Source: Gordonia sp. KTR9 (GTDB lineage Bacteria > Actinomycetota > Actinomycetes > Mycobacteriales > Mycobacteriaceae). Taken from it: a DNA stretch of 64,000 nt. The notes beneath the pieces are model-generated. The model ran no database searches, had not been told where the DNA came from, and was given only the letters and a program-made list of their open reading frames with translations. Both the position numbers and the translations under genes were made by a program. The DNA lies in contig NC_018581.1 in assembly GCF_000143885.2 (NCBI RefSeq), forward strand, positions 2,728,001-2,792,000, read 5' to 3'. Shown here piece by piece: positions 35,949-46,518 of this stretch (the first letter of the stretch is position 1; every line of letters starts with the position of its first letter).

Positions 35949-36635
35949 ATGCTCACCGCGGTTCTGTACGGTCTCGCGACCGCCGTTCCCATCGCAGTCG
36001 GCGCTGCAATCGGGCTGCGCTGGAATCTGCCGAATCCGATCCTCGCGACCCTGATGGCGTTCGGTGCCGGGACGATGATCGCGGCGGTCTCGACCGAACT
36101 GTTCGAACCGGCTTTCACCCAGGCCGGCACCGGGGTCGCGGCGATGGCGCTGTTCTCCGGCACCGCGGTCTACGTCGTCGCTGACCGGCTCGTCGAAACC
36201 AAGCTCGGGTCGTCGGCCATCGGACCCGCGCTGATGATCGGCGTATTCCTCGACGGCGTCCCGGAGAACACCGCGCTCGGCGTCTCGCTCACCGCGGGCG
36301 GTTCGCTCGTGCTGGTAGTGGCGATCGCGGTCGGCAACGTCCCCGAAGCGGTGAGCGGGGCGTCGTTGATGCGTCGCGAGCACGACGCCTCGATCCGCTC
36401 GGCGCTGGCGATGTGGTTGTTCACCGCCGTCGTCCTGGTTGCGGTCACGGTGGGCGGGTACGCGGTGGCCGACGCCATCTCACCGACCGCGATCAGCGTG
36501 GTGCAGGCGTTCGCCGGCGGCGCGACGCTCGGGGTGCTGGCAAACTCGCTGATGCCGGAGGCCTACCGCGAGGGCGGATGGTGGGTCGGCCTCGCGACCG
36601 CCGGTGGTTTCCTGCTGGCGTTCGTGCTCGGCTGA
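35949..36635 (+). CDS. ZIP-family metal transporter-like protein
   Basis: A 228-residue membrane protein with about seven hydrophobic helices. FGAGTMIAAVSTELFEPAF, LDGVPENTALGVSL and GNVPEAVSGA correspond to helices II, IV and V of ZIP transporters, where metal ligands lie. The usual His of HSFxDG and HKIPEG is replaced (LDGVPEN, GNVPEA), as in a COG0428 subgroup. ATG 35949 is chosen; it lies in the same frame as the frameshifted transposase, so the two appear as one open frame. Native regulation may have been altered by the IS and repeat upstream. Confidence 0.85.
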   Translation: MLTAVLYGLATAVPIAVGAAIGLRWNLPNPILATLMAFGAGTMIAAVSTELFEPAFTQAGTGVAAMALFSGTAVYVVADRLVETKLGSSAIGPALMIGVFLDGVPENTALGVSLTAGGSLVLVVAIAVGNVPEAVSGASLMRREHDASIRSALAMWLFTAVVLVAVTVGGYAVADAISPTAISVVQAFAGGATLGVLANSLMPEAYREGGWWVGLATAGGFLLAFVLG

Positions 36636-36667
36636 CTGTGCCCACCGCTCCCTCAGGCGGACCCGCC

Positions 36668-36687
36668 ACGACCCTGACGCGGGTCGT
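36668..36687 (+). terminator. Possible terminator of the ZIP gene
   Basis: ACGACCC pairs with GGGTCGT around a six-base loop, 33 bp after the ZIP stop. A partial family A head (CGCTCCCTCAGGCGG) precedes it. Confidence 0.35.
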
Positions 36688-36783
36688 CACTCCGGCAGCA
36701 ACAAGCCCCGCCACTGCCCGAGCCAGCCGTGTGTTTCACAGTCATGAGCTTGCCGACGGCTGCGGCATGAGGGACTTGGGCGC

Positions 36784-36924
36784 TTAGTCGTGCAGCACCA
36801 GCGAGGTCGTGACGGGGCCGTATCGAGCGAGTGAGTCGACGACGGTCTCCAGGCGAGCTGCGTCGACGCGGCGGATGTCGAAGATCAGGCAATCATCTCC
36901 GGTGACCCTCTGGGTGGAAATGAC
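36784..36924 (-). pseudogene. C-terminal remnant of an Lrp/AsnC-family regulator
   Basis: Forty-six codons and a TAA stop read on the minus strand: STQRVTGDDCLIFDIRRV, then LETVVDSLARYGPVTTSLVL, the ligand-binding (RAM) domain end of Lrp/AsnC regulators. An in-frame TAG lies just upstream and no HTH part is found before the DUF6924 gene, so this is a truncated fragment. The surrounding 36636-36783 and 36925-37041 hold no gene I can support. Confidence 0.72.
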
Positions 36925-37041
36925 CTATGGCTGGAGCCACGCCTGAACCAACGAGCGCGGAGAACGGTGCGGCTGGGTGCAGTGACGGGACACGCCATCA
37001 AGTCTTCGAAACGCAGGTATTGCAATACATCCGGACATGCC

Positions 37042-38856
37042 TCACGACGGCGTGGAGGGTTGGTATTGACGGAGCATCGCGGCTTCGAGCGTCCCGGTGT
37101 CGGGATCGATCACCAGACTCCAATGTCCGCCCCGGATCTGGACGAATCCATGCCGGCACATGCCTTCCCGGGCGGTTGCTGCCAAGTAGTCCTCGACTCC
37201 GACGCGGATCTCGTTGGCGGGAGGGTCGTCGAGCGCAGCCACTGAGTCGTGGACCTTCGTTCGGGTGGTCTCGTAGACGACCATGGACGGGTGGTCCACC
37301 TGAGGCAGCTCCTCGGCGAAGCGGGCCAGTGCCGGGGTCGACCGGTTGGTGGCACTGAGAGCGAGGAGTTCGTCGCGCTGCAGGATCGCCACATGCGGCG
37401 GCGACGGCGCGAAGCCACGAAAGACCCCATCGTCATCGACGGAGTCGGCGAAGTCACGAAAATCCATATTCGAGATCGAGAGGTTGTTCTCGACCGACTG
37501 CATCTGTTCAGGTATGACGCGGAAGGTCCGGCCGGGCTCGTGGCCGAAGTCGGTGCGGCCGCAATCGACCACCAGGATCGCCATCTCGGGATGGAACATC
37601 GTGACCGAATCAGCAACGAACGCATAGTAGGGCGGGTCGTCACCGATCCGCTCGACAAGGGCCTCGACTGTCAGACCGTCGTTGTCTCGGTGGTCGATAC
37701 ACGTCAGCCCCGCCTCGAAGGTGGACTCGTCGTCCATGCCGCTGTCCACGGGCGCCATCGCGGCCAGAGCGATCTCGCGCCAACGTCGGTCGTCGCTGAA
37801 GTCGGTGCGCACCAGTAGCGACACGCCGTACGAGTCGTGCAAGTAGTCATCGAGGTCACGACCGATACCCAACGCGGAGACGATCTCAGCCTCCTCAGCA
37901 GCTTCCTGACGGGCCGTGGTTGCGTCCCGAATGTCACCGACGGCGCCGGGCGGGTCTGGCAACCCCAGCTCGGCGAGAACACGATCGGCGTCGTCGGCGG
38001 AAATCTCGTTGTAGGAACGCAATTCGACAGTCCACGGCCCGATCGTGGTGCGTGCACGGGGTGAGTAGAGCTCCATCGAGAACCCCACCTCGGGCTCTCC
38101 CAGCTTGGTCAGCCAGCGGCGGATCCCGAACTGGGGTGAACTTGCCGTCACGGTCACATCCAGTGCACCCGACAAGGGGTCACCGTCTGTTGGTGACGCG
38201 GTGACCTGCATCGGCACCCACCCGATGTGGGTCGGCGGCATGTTCATCAGTTCCTGCATCTTCTGCTGGTGTTCGAGCTGTTCCCGTGACTCGAGGTACT
38301 CCTCGAACTCGACTGCCGGCCCATCCCAGGTGAACAGGGCGGGGTCAAAGTCCTCGTCGAGCACCGGCGATTCCATCTGCACCCACTGCTCGCCTTGCCT
38401 CCATGAGAGCGCTATCCCCAACTCGGCGTCGAGCACCATCGTGATCGTCGGACCGCCGTAGGAATCGTCGAACTCCACCTGCCAACCCCGCCGGCCCCGA
38501 ACCTCGGCCTCGATCAACTGATGCGGTTCACTGAAACGCGGTGGCCGTCCCGTCAGTTCCATTGGGGTCCAACTGCGGTACGCGGTGAACAACACCGTCG
38601 GAGACACGCCCGTCACTGCGACAAGGCGGTTCGGGTGCTTCGCGGTGTGGACAGCGACGCCATCCCCACGGAATACGTACTCGTCGGTGGCACTCTCGAT
38701 ATAGGAGGGTGACCCGTCAGCGACCTCCATCCGCCACGACGTGGGCGGAGCGAACCACACAGAGCTGGCTGTCCCGTCGCTGGAATACACGGTGCCACGG
38801 GCCGTTCGACCCATCGTGCTGTACGACAAACCCCGGATCTCTGGCCACGATGTCAT
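37042..38856 (-). CDS. DUF6924 domain-containing protein
   Basis: A 604-residue acidic soluble protein. The N-terminal about 190 residues (GTASSVWFAPPTSWRMEVADG, ITMVLDAELGIALSWRQGEQWV) resemble a LolA-like beta fold. The middle is unassigned. The segment from about residue 345 to 490 matches DUF6924: SYGVSLLVRTDFSDDRRWREIA, MAILVVDCGRTDFGHEPGRTFRVIP, SVENNLSISNMDFRDFADSVDDDGVFRGF. The last about 110 residues are another module, ending in HGFVQIRGGHWSLVID. Function unknown; the combination of domains suggests a metabolite- or lipid-binding role but nothing more. Confidence 0.82.
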   Translation of the reverse strand: MTSWPEIRGLSYSTMGRTARGTVYSSDGTASSVWFAPPTSWRMEVADGSPSYIESATDEYVFRGDGVAVHTAKHPNRLVAVTGVSPTVLFTAYRSWTPMELTGRPPRFSEPHQLIEAEVRGRRGWQVEFDDSYGGPTITMVLDAELGIALSWRQGEQWVQMESPVLDEDFDPALFTWDGPAVEFEEYLESREQLEHQQKMQELMNMPPTHIGWVPMQVTASPTDGDPLSGALDVTVTASSPQFGIRRWLTKLGEPEVGFSMELYSPRARTTIGPWTVELRSYNEISADDADRVLAELGLPDPPGAVGDIRDATTARQEAAEEAEIVSALGIGRDLDDYLHDSYGVSLLVRTDFSDDRRWREIALAAMAPVDSGMDDESTFEAGLTCIDHRDNDGLTVEALVERIGDDPPYYAFVADSVTMFHPEMAILVVDCGRTDFGHEPGRTFRVIPEQMQSVENNLSISNMDFRDFADSVDDDGVFRGFAPSPPHVAILQRDELLALSATNRSTPALARFAEELPQVDHPSMVVYETTRTKVHDSVAALDDPPANEIRVGVEDYLAATAREGMCRHGFVQIRGGHWSLVIDPDTGTLEAAMLRQYQPSTPS

Positions 38857-38905
38857 ACCGACAACCTAACTGCCGTACCTCGATCCGGCCGCCGTCTTCT
38901 GCGCT

Positions 38906-39301
38906 CTACGTGGTGGTCGGTGGCAGACCTTCGTCGTCGGTGCGGTCGGTCCTGTCGGCGGCTCGTTGCTGTTCGCGCGCGGTCCGACGTTGTTGTTCGG
39001 CGCGTTCTCGCACCTGCCGGAGGAACTCCCGGTCTGCCTCAGGGTCCCGCGGAATGTAGCGGCCGGGGTGGTCGTATTCCGGGAACTCACTGGTCGCGCC
39101 CGAGTGCTGCCGGCGCGGTCGTTCATCGGCGGTGGGGCGTCCGACCGCCAGCCATACCAGCGCGCCGGCCAGTGGGATCATCACCACCAGCACCACCCAG
39201 GCGAACTTGGGCAGCCCGCGCACGGCGGCGTCGTCGGTCTTGATGATGTCGATCAGCGCGACCACCAAGATCACCAGGTAGATCAGCCCGAGATACGGCA
39301 T
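38906..39301 (-). CDS. PLDc_N-domain membrane protein
   Basis: A 131-residue protein with two N-terminal hydrophobic helices (LGLIYLVILVVALIDII and FAWVVLVVMIPLAGALVWLAVG) matching the phospholipase D-like N-terminal (cardiolipin synthase leader) domain, with the GR after the second helix. A charged, probably coiled tail (EADREFLRQVRERAEQQRRTAREQQRAADR) follows. No catalytic HKD motif is present, so it is a stand-alone membrane module. Its role is unknown. Confidence 0.85.
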   Translation of the reverse strand: MPYLGLIYLVILVVALIDIIKTDDAAVRGLPKFAWVVLVVMIPLAGALVWLAVGRPTADERPRRQHSGATSEFPEYDHPGRYIPRDPEADREFLRQVRERAEQQRRTAREQQRAADRTDRTDDEGLPPTTT

Positions 39302-39502
39302 GTCTGTCCCCTCTTCTGAGCGTCGGTCACCACATCGGCCGTATCCACAGAGGAGGTCCGTTTGAGGCTCTTGGTTCGTCCAACATAAACCGCTGTCACG
39401 ATCCGCCCGCCCGGGAGGCGGCGACCAGGGATCTCGGCCTGGCTACGTTCGCTCCCCACGACACCCGGCGACGACGACGCCTCGACGATCCGCGCGGCGA
39501 AC

Positions 39503-40618
39503 TCAGTGCGTCTGCGCAGCGTCCGGATCACCCTCAACGTGCCCGTCCGCCAGCTCCGACAACGCCCGGAACACGCGCTTCGACGCCTCGGCCCACGGCA
39601 TGAGGATGGGGAAGACGTGGAACATGCCGGGTTCTTCGATGGCGTGCGTCGGCACCTCCGACGCCTCGAGCCGTGCGGCGAAGTCGCGTATGCCGTCGCG
39701 GAACATCTCGCTGCCGCCCCAGCAGACGAAGGTGGGCGGGAACCACGACGGGTCGGGTTCGGCGTTGACGGGCGAGACCCGCGCGTCGTTCGGCTGGACA
39801 CCGTGCAGGTAGGGAGTGACCGGGATGCTCCAGGGCAGGATGTCGTATTGGGCGTTCTCGGTGATCGACGGATGGTCGAGGTCGAGATCGATCTCGGGGG
39901 AGAACAATGCGAGTGCGCCTGGACGAGGCAGATCGTGGTCGTGAAGGTAGGCAACCAGCGACGCCGCGAGCCCACCTCCGCCGGAGTCACCGGCGACGAT
40001 GATGTGATCCGGGTCGACGCCGCGGCCCAGTAAGCCCCGGTAGACGTCGGCGGCGTCGTGAACACCTGCGGGAAAAGGAAATTCGGGGGCCATCCGGTAG
40101 TCGGCGATGAACACCTCGTGTCCGGCGATGCGCACCAGCGACGCCGCGAAGGCGGAGTACATCATCGGCGAGGTGCCGATGTATCCGCCGCCGTGCAGGT
40201 AGAGGATCGTCGCGCCGATCTCTTCCTTGTCCTTCTCGTCGTCGACGTAGGCGTCGGAGCTGGCCTTGGCGCGACACCACAGCCCGGGAACCCCGCCGAC
40301 GATGTCGTCGGTGAGTTCGACGCCGTCGGTCAGCTCGACGAAGGGCGGCATCACGATGCGGCACAGGTCGTCGAGGATCTTCTCCATCGACCGGAACTCC
40401 TCGATCGGCAGTCCCATCGAGTAGCCCATGAACGCGCGGATGGTCTGGCGGGTGACGGACTGGCCGACGTTGTCGAGCAATCCGGATGGGCCCGACCAGG
40501 GCTTGCGGAACGGCACCCGCGCGAGGCCGTTGATCATGCTCTGCGCGAGGCCGACGACCGTCAGCGCGGTCACCGGCGCCGACGCGGTCTGGACCTCCGG
40601 ACGATCAGCCATCACCAT
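39503..40618 (-). CDS. Alpha/beta hydrolase, hormone-sensitive-lipase (HSL) type
   Basis: A 371-residue esterase/lipase starting at ATG 40618 (MVMADRP; 40612 is an alternative). The oxyanion-hole motif YLHGGGYIG, the nucleophile elbow AGDSGGGGLAASL with catalytic Ser, and FHVFPILMPWA with the likely catalytic His place it in the HSL family. DPSWFPPTFVCWGGSEMFRD carries the segment near the acid residue. Such enzymes hydrolyse short-chain esters. It is divergent from jetA with about 124 bp between. Confidence 0.9.
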   Translation of the reverse strand: MVMADRPEVQTASAPVTALTVVGLAQSMINGLARVPFRKPWSGPSGLLDNVGQSVTRQTIRAFMGYSMGLPIEEFRSMEKILDDLCRIVMPPFVELTDGVELTDDIVGGVPGLWCRAKASSDAYVDDEKDKEEIGATILYLHGGGYIGTSPMMYSAFAASLVRIAGHEVFIADYRMAPEFPFPAGVHDAADVYRGLLGRGVDPDHIIVAGDSGGGGLAASLVAYLHDHDLPRPGALALFSPEIDLDLDHPSITENAQYDILPWSIPVTPYLHGVQPNDARVSPVNAEPDPSWFPPTFVCWGGSEMFRDGIRDFAARLEASEVPTHAIEEPGMFHVFPILMPWAEASKRVFRALSELADGHVEGDPDAAQTH

Positions 40619-40742
40619 GCGCCTCAGGGTAGCGACGCGCGTCTCCCGCGGCTGGACACGCGACCCACCGGGTGGGGCCGCGGCCGCCAGGCGTGGCAGA
40701 CTACCCGGGTCCTCTAGTCCCCGAGATCCCCGTGAGGCGGCG

Positions 40743-42257
40743 ATGGAGTTCTCAGCCTTCCCGGCTCCGGTCGAGGCCCCCGGCGCGTCGAGCGCCCCCG
40801 AGTCCGCGCAGCTCACGCTGGCCGACGCGTGGGAATCGAACCGCTCGATCCAGAAGTCGGCGGTGGGTCGGCTCTTCGCGGCCACCAACTCGGCCCTCTA
40901 CGTCACCTTGATGGAACGCCACCTCGACTACGGCACCAAACTGTCGGAGACCGAGCTGTCGGTGCGCCTCGATCGCGACCTCGCCGACCTCGAACTCACC
41001 GACCAGGCCAACGGCCTCGAACTCGTCAAGATGTGGGCTCGGCAGGGCTGGCTGCACCGCGTCACCGACACCACCGACCCGAACGCCCCCAACCTGTGCC
41101 ATCTGACCAGCGAGGCGCGGTCGGTCCTGGACTTCATGCGCCGGCAGCGTCGTGAGGATTCGATTGCCACCGGCGGCTCCATCACCGGGATCGCCGCCGA
41201 GCTCCGACGCGTCGCCGGCCAGGTCAGCAACGATCCCGACCAGATCCGCTCGGAGATCGAGGCGCAGATGTCCGACCTCGACGCCGAGCTCGCCGACCTC
41301 GACGCCGGCCGACGCCCGCCCGTCGACCTGCGCGTGGCCGAGGACGCGGCGCGCACCATCGGCTACCAGATGGAGCAGATCATCTCCGACATCGGCCAGT
41401 ACGGCACGATGCTCGACCGCATCACCACCGCCCTGCTCGACGACCCGGGCGACTCCGACCTCGCCTACCGCGACCGTCAGCGCCAGCTCTTCGACGACTA
41501 CGAGGCGCTTCTAGACTCGCCACAGTCCGCGTCGTACCAGGCGTTCTCGCAGATGATTCAGGACCCGGAGCGTCGGGCCCGCCTCAAGCACGACATCGAG
41601 ACGATCGTCGACAACTTCCCGGCCATGGACGCCGGCCTGCGGTCGGTAATGGACAACTTCTTCGGCCTCGTCACTCAGCAGATGGCCGAGGTCGGACGCA
41701 CTCGGCAGAGGTGTGCGCGCCGTATTCGACGCTTCGTCGCGTCCGGGACCCTCGAGCAGAGCCGCGGCCTGGCCCGTCAGCTCAACGACGCCCTCGCCAC
41801 GGCCAACGAACTGCTGAAGACGTCCCTGGCCGACCGTCGGATCGGGTACGAGCTTCCCCTCGCCACGCCGACGGTGAACTCCATCGGCCGGCTCGCCTTC
41901 GAGATCCGCGAACACGTACCGCCCGCACCGGCGCTCCCGGCCGCCGTCGACGCCGATCTCACGTCGTTCGCGTCACTGTCCGGCCAGGTCGACACCACCG
42001 AACTCACCGACACCGTGAACGCCGCGGTCGCCGCCGGACCCGTCGCCCTCGCCGACGTCATCGGTGGACTCGAGGAGCCGTACCTCGCGCACGTCATCGT
42101 GCTGTGGTCCTGGGCGTCCAAACAGCAAGCGGCGGGGGAGAAGGTGCCGATGACCACCGTGCGATTCCGGTCCCTCATCGGAGACGACCACGCCATCGAA
42201 GTGCCCGACCTGACCTTCACCGAACCGATTCCGACTGCGGAGGTCGACGCCGAATGA
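40743..42257 (+). CDS. jetA: Wadjet/Mks subunit JetA (DUF3375, MksF-like kleisin)
   Basis: A 504-residue DUF3375 protein with a winged-helix N-terminal region ([34 protein letters not shown]), a long charged helical middle ([21 protein letters not shown]) and a C-terminal domain. It is the kleisin-like subunit of Wadjet type I / MksBEFG, an SMC-like complex that restricts circular plasmids (known). It overlaps jetB by 4 bp and starts an operon of three genes. The start ATG 40743 follows GTGAGGCGG. Confidence 0.93.
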   Translation: MEFSAFPAPVEAPGASSAPESAQLTLADAWESNRSIQKSAVGRLFAATNSALYVTLMERHLDYGTKLSETELSVRLDRDLADLELTDQANGLELVKMWARQGWLHRVTDTTDPNAPNLCHLTSEARSVLDFMRRQRREDSIATGGSITGIAAELRRVAGQVSNDPDQIRSEIEAQMSDLDAELADLDAGRRPPVDLRVAEDAARTIGYQMEQIISDIGQYGTMLDRITTALLDDPGDSDLAYRDRQRQLFDDYEALLDSPQSASYQAFSQMIQDPERRARLKHDIETIVDNFPAMDAGLRSVMDNFFGLVTQQMAEVGRTRQRCARRIRRFVASGTLEQSRGLARQLNDALATANELLKTSLADRRIGYELPLATPTVNSIGRLAFEIREHVPPAPALPAAVDADLTSFASLSGQVDTTELTDTVNAAVAAGPVALADVIGGLEEPYLAHVIVLWSWASKQQAAGEKVPMTTVRFRSLIGDDHAIEVPDLTFTEPIPTAEVDAE

Positions 42258-43177
42258 CATCTTTGCCCCCTGAGGTGGACGCCGACTCTTCGCTCCCTGA
42301 GGTGCCAGGGGACGACCCTCTGCTCCCTGAGGTGCGAGCGAAGCGAGCCTCGAAGGGTCCCGACACCGACCCTCTGCCCCCTGAGGTGCGAGCGCAGCGA
42401 GCCACGAAGGGCGCCCCAGAGACCGACGAATTCGCCGGCTTCGACGACCTGCCCACCGTCGCGAACCGCGCGGCGTCGCACACGCCGGACGCACCGCGCT
42501 TCGACGGCGACGTCAGCGAGCTGCCCGACCGCGCGTGCTGGGCGCTGCAGAACCTGTTGACCCGCCGCTACATCAGCGGTGACCGGCAACCGCAGCTGTG
42601 GTCGTGGGTCTCCGAGTACCAGGACGCCCTGCGCGGCCGCCTCTCCGAACTCGACCTCCGGCTGCGGATCGTCGACGAGCTGCAGGTCGCCTTCGTCGAG
42701 CAGGCCGGTTACGACTCCCGCTGGGGCCGAAAGATCCTCAAGCGCGAGACGATTCACACCTACGACGCGATCTTGGCGCTGCACCTGGCCAAGTACGTGC
42801 GCGCCGCCCGCGATGAGTCCGTCCTGATCACCCGCGAGGAGATTCACGAGCTGTTCGCCGGCGTCACCAACACCATCGACCGCGACCTCGCGCTCTTCGA
42901 CAAGCGCATCGAACGCGCGCTCGACAAGATGGAGGAGCTCGAGTTCCTGCGCAAGCAGCGCGACGATGCCGACACCTTCATCGTCAGCCCGGTGATCTCC
43001 GCGGTGATGACGGCGTCGGTGATCACCGACCTACAGCGGCAATTCGAGCAGTTCATCGGATCCGGTGACACCGGGGAAGTGCCGCCGGAGGACCTCGCCG
43101 ACGAGCCGGCCGAGCGCGACGACGACGCGGCCGATCTCGACAACGCCTACGGAGACGACGAAGGAGACGACTGGTGA
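42254..43177 (+). CDS. jetB: Wadjet/Mks subunit JetB (DUF4194, MksE-like) with repeat-derived N-terminus
   Basis: A 307-residue protein. The body from about residue 75 is a DUF4194 KITE-like winged-helix subunit ([59 protein letters not shown]). The first about 60 residues are low-complexity units ([28 protein letters not shown]) translated from family A repeats, which sit directly behind the start codon. The jetA stop overlaps this start, so the repeat-coded leader must be translated unless an internal start is used. An acidic tail ends the protein. Confidence 0.93.
   Translation: MTSLPPEVDADSSLPEVPGDDPLLPEVRAKRASKGPDTDPLPPEVRAQRATKGAPETDEFAGFDDLPTVANRAASHTPDAPRFDGDVSELPDRACWALQNLLTRRYISGDRQPQLWSWVSEYQDALRGRLSELDLRLRIVDELQVAFVEQAGYDSRWGRKILKRETIHTYDAILALHLAKYVRAARDESVLITREEIHELFAGVTNTIDRDLALFDKRIERALDKMEELEFLRKQRDDADTFIVSPVISAVMTASVITDLQRQFEQFIGSGDTGEVPPEDLADEPAERDDDAADLDNAYGDDEGDDW
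42264..42413. repeat. Family A repeats inside the jetB coding sequence
   Basis: Two partial heads (about 42264 and 42291) and two nearly full copies (about 42321-42360 and 42375-42413) with CTGAGGTGCGAGCG and CGAAGGGTCC or CACGAAGGGC lie in tandem and read through in frame. Confidence 0.9.
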
Positions 43178-46100
43178 GCGGGCAGGTCGACCAGTACCAC
43201 CTGTCCCGGTTGCAGCTGATCAACTGGGGCGTGTTCGACGGATATCACTCGATCCCGTTCAGTCCCAACGGTTCTCTGATCACCGGCTCGTCGGGTAGCG
43301 GCAAGTCGTCGTTGCTCGACGCCATCTCGCTGGCGTTCCTGCCGGATCATCGGCGCAACTTCAACGCCTCGGGTGATGCGACGGCGGCCGGATCCTCCAG
43401 CGGCAAGCGCACGGTGGGCAAGTACGTGCGCGGCGCGTGGGGCGAGCGGCGCGACGGCACCAACGCCCACCGCGAGATCATGTACCTGCGCGGTACCGGC
43501 CCGGCGTGGGCGGCCATCTCGGTCACCTATACCTCCAGCTCCGGCGAGGCCATCACCGGCCTCGTCTTGAAATGGCTTGCCGCGGGCAAGATGACAGATG
43601 CCCACAGTTCGTATTTCATCTACGACGGCGACGCCGACATCGTCGAGGCCTGCAACGAGTGGGCCGCCAACAACTACAACTCGGCCAAGTTCCGCGACCG
43701 CGGCTGGCGCGGCGGACCCGGCGAGGGCAAGTACCTCTCGACGCTGTACTCGCTCATCGGCATCCGCGGCTCCGACGCCGCACAGCAGCTCCTCGGAAAA
43801 GCCAAGTCGCTCAAGAGCGTCGGCGGTCTCGCGCAGTTCGTGCGGGAGTTCATGCTCGACGCCCCGACCAGCATCGTCGGGATCGCCGACGCCCTCGACC
43901 AGATCGACCCGCTCGTCGAAGCGCGTGAACTGCTCGACGTCGCGCGCCGCAAGCGCACCATCCTCGGCAACATCGAGGAGGTGCACGAGCGGTACGCGGG
44001 GGAGGCGGCCACGTTCTCCGTCCTCGACACCATCGACAACACCACCATTCGCAGCTACGTCAACAACCTGCGGATCCGCAACGCGGAGCCCGAGGTTGCC
44101 GACCTCGACGACCAGATCACCCGCCTCGACGGTGATCTCGCCGCGCTGACCACCCAGCACGACCAGCTCCGCCAGGACCACAGCCTGCTGCTGTCCCGGA
44201 TCGCCACCTCCACCGGCGATCTCGCTCCGCTGCGCGAACAGCTCGGTGGCGCACAGAAACTCAGCACCGAGGTCACCGCCCGACGTAACGCGTACGAGGA
44301 CAAGGTCTCCGCTCTCGGCTTCACCCCGCCCACGCGGGCCGAGGGATTCTGGCTGCTCCGCGAGGAACTTCAGGAGGAGGCCACCAAGATCGACGGCCAG
44401 CTCGACGCCGGTCGCGCTCACTATGCCGAGGCGCTGGCCAGCGAGGTCGCTGCTCGTACCCGCCGCGACGCCGCGATGGAGGAACTCGGCCGCGTCGAGA
44501 ACGCCGGCTCCGCGCTCCCGCGCACCGAGCACGAGATGCGCCGCGTCATCGCCCACGGCCTGCAGATCGACGAGTCCGAGCTGAAGTACGTCGCCGAGCT
44601 CGTCGAACTCGATCCCGACGAGGAGCGCTGGCGTCTGGCCGTTGAGAAGGTGTTGCGCAACGTCGGCCTTCGTCTATTGGTGCCCGACAAGCACTTCCGC
44701 GCCGCCCTGCGCTTCGTGAACTCGCACGACATGCGCGGCCGGATCCAGCTGCACCAGGCCGATTCTCGCCCAATGCCGGTCCTCGAGCCAGGGACTCTGG
44801 CCTCGAAGCTCCGTCCCGTCGATGCCTCGCACCCGGGTGCGGCCGAGGCGATGACCGTCCTGTCGAAGCTGGGCAGCCACATGTGTGTGGACAGTCCTGG
44901 CGAGTTTTCCCAGTACGCTAAGGCCGTCACCGACCAGGGGTTGCGTAAGGATTCGGCAAAGCTCGCGGTGAAGGACGACCGCCAGCAGTTGCGCCGGTCG
45001 CAGTACATCTTCGTCGGCGACGTCGCGTCGAAGATCGCCGCGCTTCGCGACGAACTCGACTACGAGGAGCGGGCGTTCGAGGATGCCCGTCAGGATTGCG
45101 CCGAGCTCGATCGGGAGCGCAGCGCAAAGGAGAAGCGTCGCGACGCGTATCGCCGTGTGTGCGAGCAATTCACGCAGTGGAACGAGATCGACGTCGACTC
45201 CGTCGATGACCGCGTCGACCAGCTCACCGATCAGTACGACCTGCTGATCGAGGAAAACCCCGACGTTGAGGCGTTGCAGCGCAAGGCTGAAGACCTGTGG
45301 GAGCAGGTGCGCAACGCGATTTCGCAGGCAGCGCTGGTCAAGGACAAGATCGCTCGCCAGGACTCCCGCCGCACCCAGCTCCTGGACCTCATCGACCGGT
45401 TGAAGCCCGAAGACGTCCCCGCCCAGGCGGAGAAGACCCTCGACGGGTTCCGCGAGGACCTTTCGGCGACTCTCGACGTGCTCAACCCGGAGCCGTACCG
45501 CCAGGAGATCGTCAAGGCCGCGAGCCGTGAGCGCGACCGCATGCGTTCGGATGCTCGACGCTCCCGCGACGAGCTGGCCCGCATCCTCGACACCTACGAC
45601 GAGGAGTTCCCGGACGCCATCCCCAACGACAGCGACGACTTCGACGAACGCCTTCACGACTACGTCGCCGTCTGCCGCCGAATCGACGAACGCGAGCTGC
45701 CCGCCGCCTACGAGCGGATGCGCCGTCTCATCACCGAGCAGGCGCCGGGCGCGATCCTGGGCCTGCACATGGCCGCCGACGCCGAGGAACGACGCATCGT
45801 CGAGCAGATCGAGCGCGTCAACACCGGCCTCGGTGCGGTGGCGTTCAACCGCGGCACCCGTCTGCGGCTGCGACCCGGTCGCAAGAAGCTCGCCGCGGTC
45901 GAGGAGCTGACCGAGAAGGCCCGCCAGATCTCGAACCGCGCGACGGCGGTGAGCTTCGGCGATGAGCAGGCAATCCTCGAGCAGTACTCCGACATCCTGC
46001 TGCTGCGCGAACGTCTCGCCGGCAATACCCCGGAGGACCGCCAGTGGACGCGCGACGCCCTGGACGTGCGCAACCGCTTCGACTTCTACTGCGAGGAACA

Positions 46101-46518
46101 CGACGCCGAGTCGGGGGAGACCATCCGCACCTACTCCAACGCCGGCGACAACTCCGGTGGCGAGCAGGAGAAGCTGATGGCCTTCTGTCTCGCCGGTGCG
46201 CTGAGCTTCAACCTGGCCAGCCCGCACGGCAACGACAACCGGCCCATCTTCGCCCAGCTGATGCTCGACGAGGCGTTCTCCAAGTCCGACCCACAGTTCG
46301 CACAGCAGGCGCTGTCGGCGTTCCGCAAGTTCGGCTTCCAGCTGATCATCGTCGCCACGGTCCAGAACACCAGCACGATCCAGCCGTACGTCGACAACGT
46401 CGTGATGGTGTCGAAGACCGAGGCTGGGCCTGAGCTGCGGCCAATTGCTACCGCTACTTCGACGGGGATTAAGGCGTTCTCGGAGTTGAGGCGGTCGGGG
46501 AGTCAGTTGCCCGTCTAG
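43174..46518 (+). CDS. jetC: Wadjet/Mks subunit JetC (SbcC/MukB-like SMC ATPase)
   Basis: An 1114-residue SMC-like ATPase starting at GTG 43174 in a GTGA overlap with jetB. The Walker [20 protein letters not shown] is at about residue 36. Long coiled-coil arms occupy about 270-960, interrupted by a hinge-like segment. The signature [12 protein letters not shown] is at about 992 and the Walker [12 protein letters not shown] at about 1028. It drives the loop extrusion that Wadjet uses to detect small circular DNA (known). No jetD nuclease follows; the next gene downstream is unrelated. Confidence 0.95.
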   Translation: MSGQVDQYHLSRLQLINWGVFDGYHSIPFSPNGSLITGSSGSGKSSLLDAISLAFLPDHRRNFNASGDATAAGSSSGKRTVGKYVRGAWGERRDGTNAHREIMYLRGTGPAWAAISVTYTSSSGEAITGLVLKWLAAGKMTDAHSSYFIYDGDADIVEACNEWAANNYNSAKFRDRGWRGGPGEGKYLSTLYSLIGIRGSDAAQQLLGKAKSLKSVGGLAQFVREFMLDAPTSIVGIADALDQIDPLVEARELLDVARRKRTILGNIEEVHERYAGEAATFSVLDTIDNTTIRSYVNNLRIRNAEPEVADLDDQITRLDGDLAALTTQHDQLRQDHSLLLSRIATSTGDLAPLREQLGGAQKLSTEVTARRNAYEDKVSALGFTPPTRAEGFWLLREELQEEATKIDGQLDAGRAHYAEALASEVAARTRRDAAMEELGRVENAGSALPRTEHEMRRVIAHGLQIDESELKYVAELVELDPDEERWRLAVEKVLRNVGLRLLVPDKHFRAALRFVNSHDMRGRIQLHQADSRPMPVLEPGTLASKLRPVDASHPGAAEAMTVLSKLGSHMCVDSPGEFSQYAKAVTDQGLRKDSAKLAVKDDRQQLRRSQYIFVGDVASKIAALRDELDYEERAFEDARQDCAELDRERSAKEKRRDAYRRVCEQFTQWNEIDVDSVDDRVDQLTDQYDLLIEENPDVEALQRKAEDLWEQVRNAISQAALVKDKIARQDSRRTQLLDLIDRLKPEDVPAQAEKTLDGFREDLSATLDVLNPEPYRQEIVKAASRERDRMRSDARRSRDELARILDTYDEEFPDAIPNDSDDFDERLHDYVAVCRRIDERELPAAYERMRRLITEQAPGAILGLHMAADAEERRIVEQIERVNTGLGAVAFNRGTRLRLRPGRKKLAAVEELTEKARQISNRATAVSFGDEQAILEQYSDILLLRERLAGNTPEDRQWTRDALDVRNRFDFYCEEHDAESGETIRTYSNAGDNSGGEQEKLMAFCLAGALSFNLASPHGNDNRPIFAQLMLDEAFSKSDPQFAQQALSAFRKFGFQLIIVATVQNTSTIQPYVDNVVMVSKTEAGPELRPIATATSTGIKAFSELRRSGSQLPV

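Noticed and set aside
34689..36635. A single 648-codon protein joining transposase and ZIP transporter
   Set aside because: The two parts belong to unrelated families, the normal transposase end is found in another frame, and a repeat lies between them. I treat it as a frameshifted transposase plus a separate ZIP gene.
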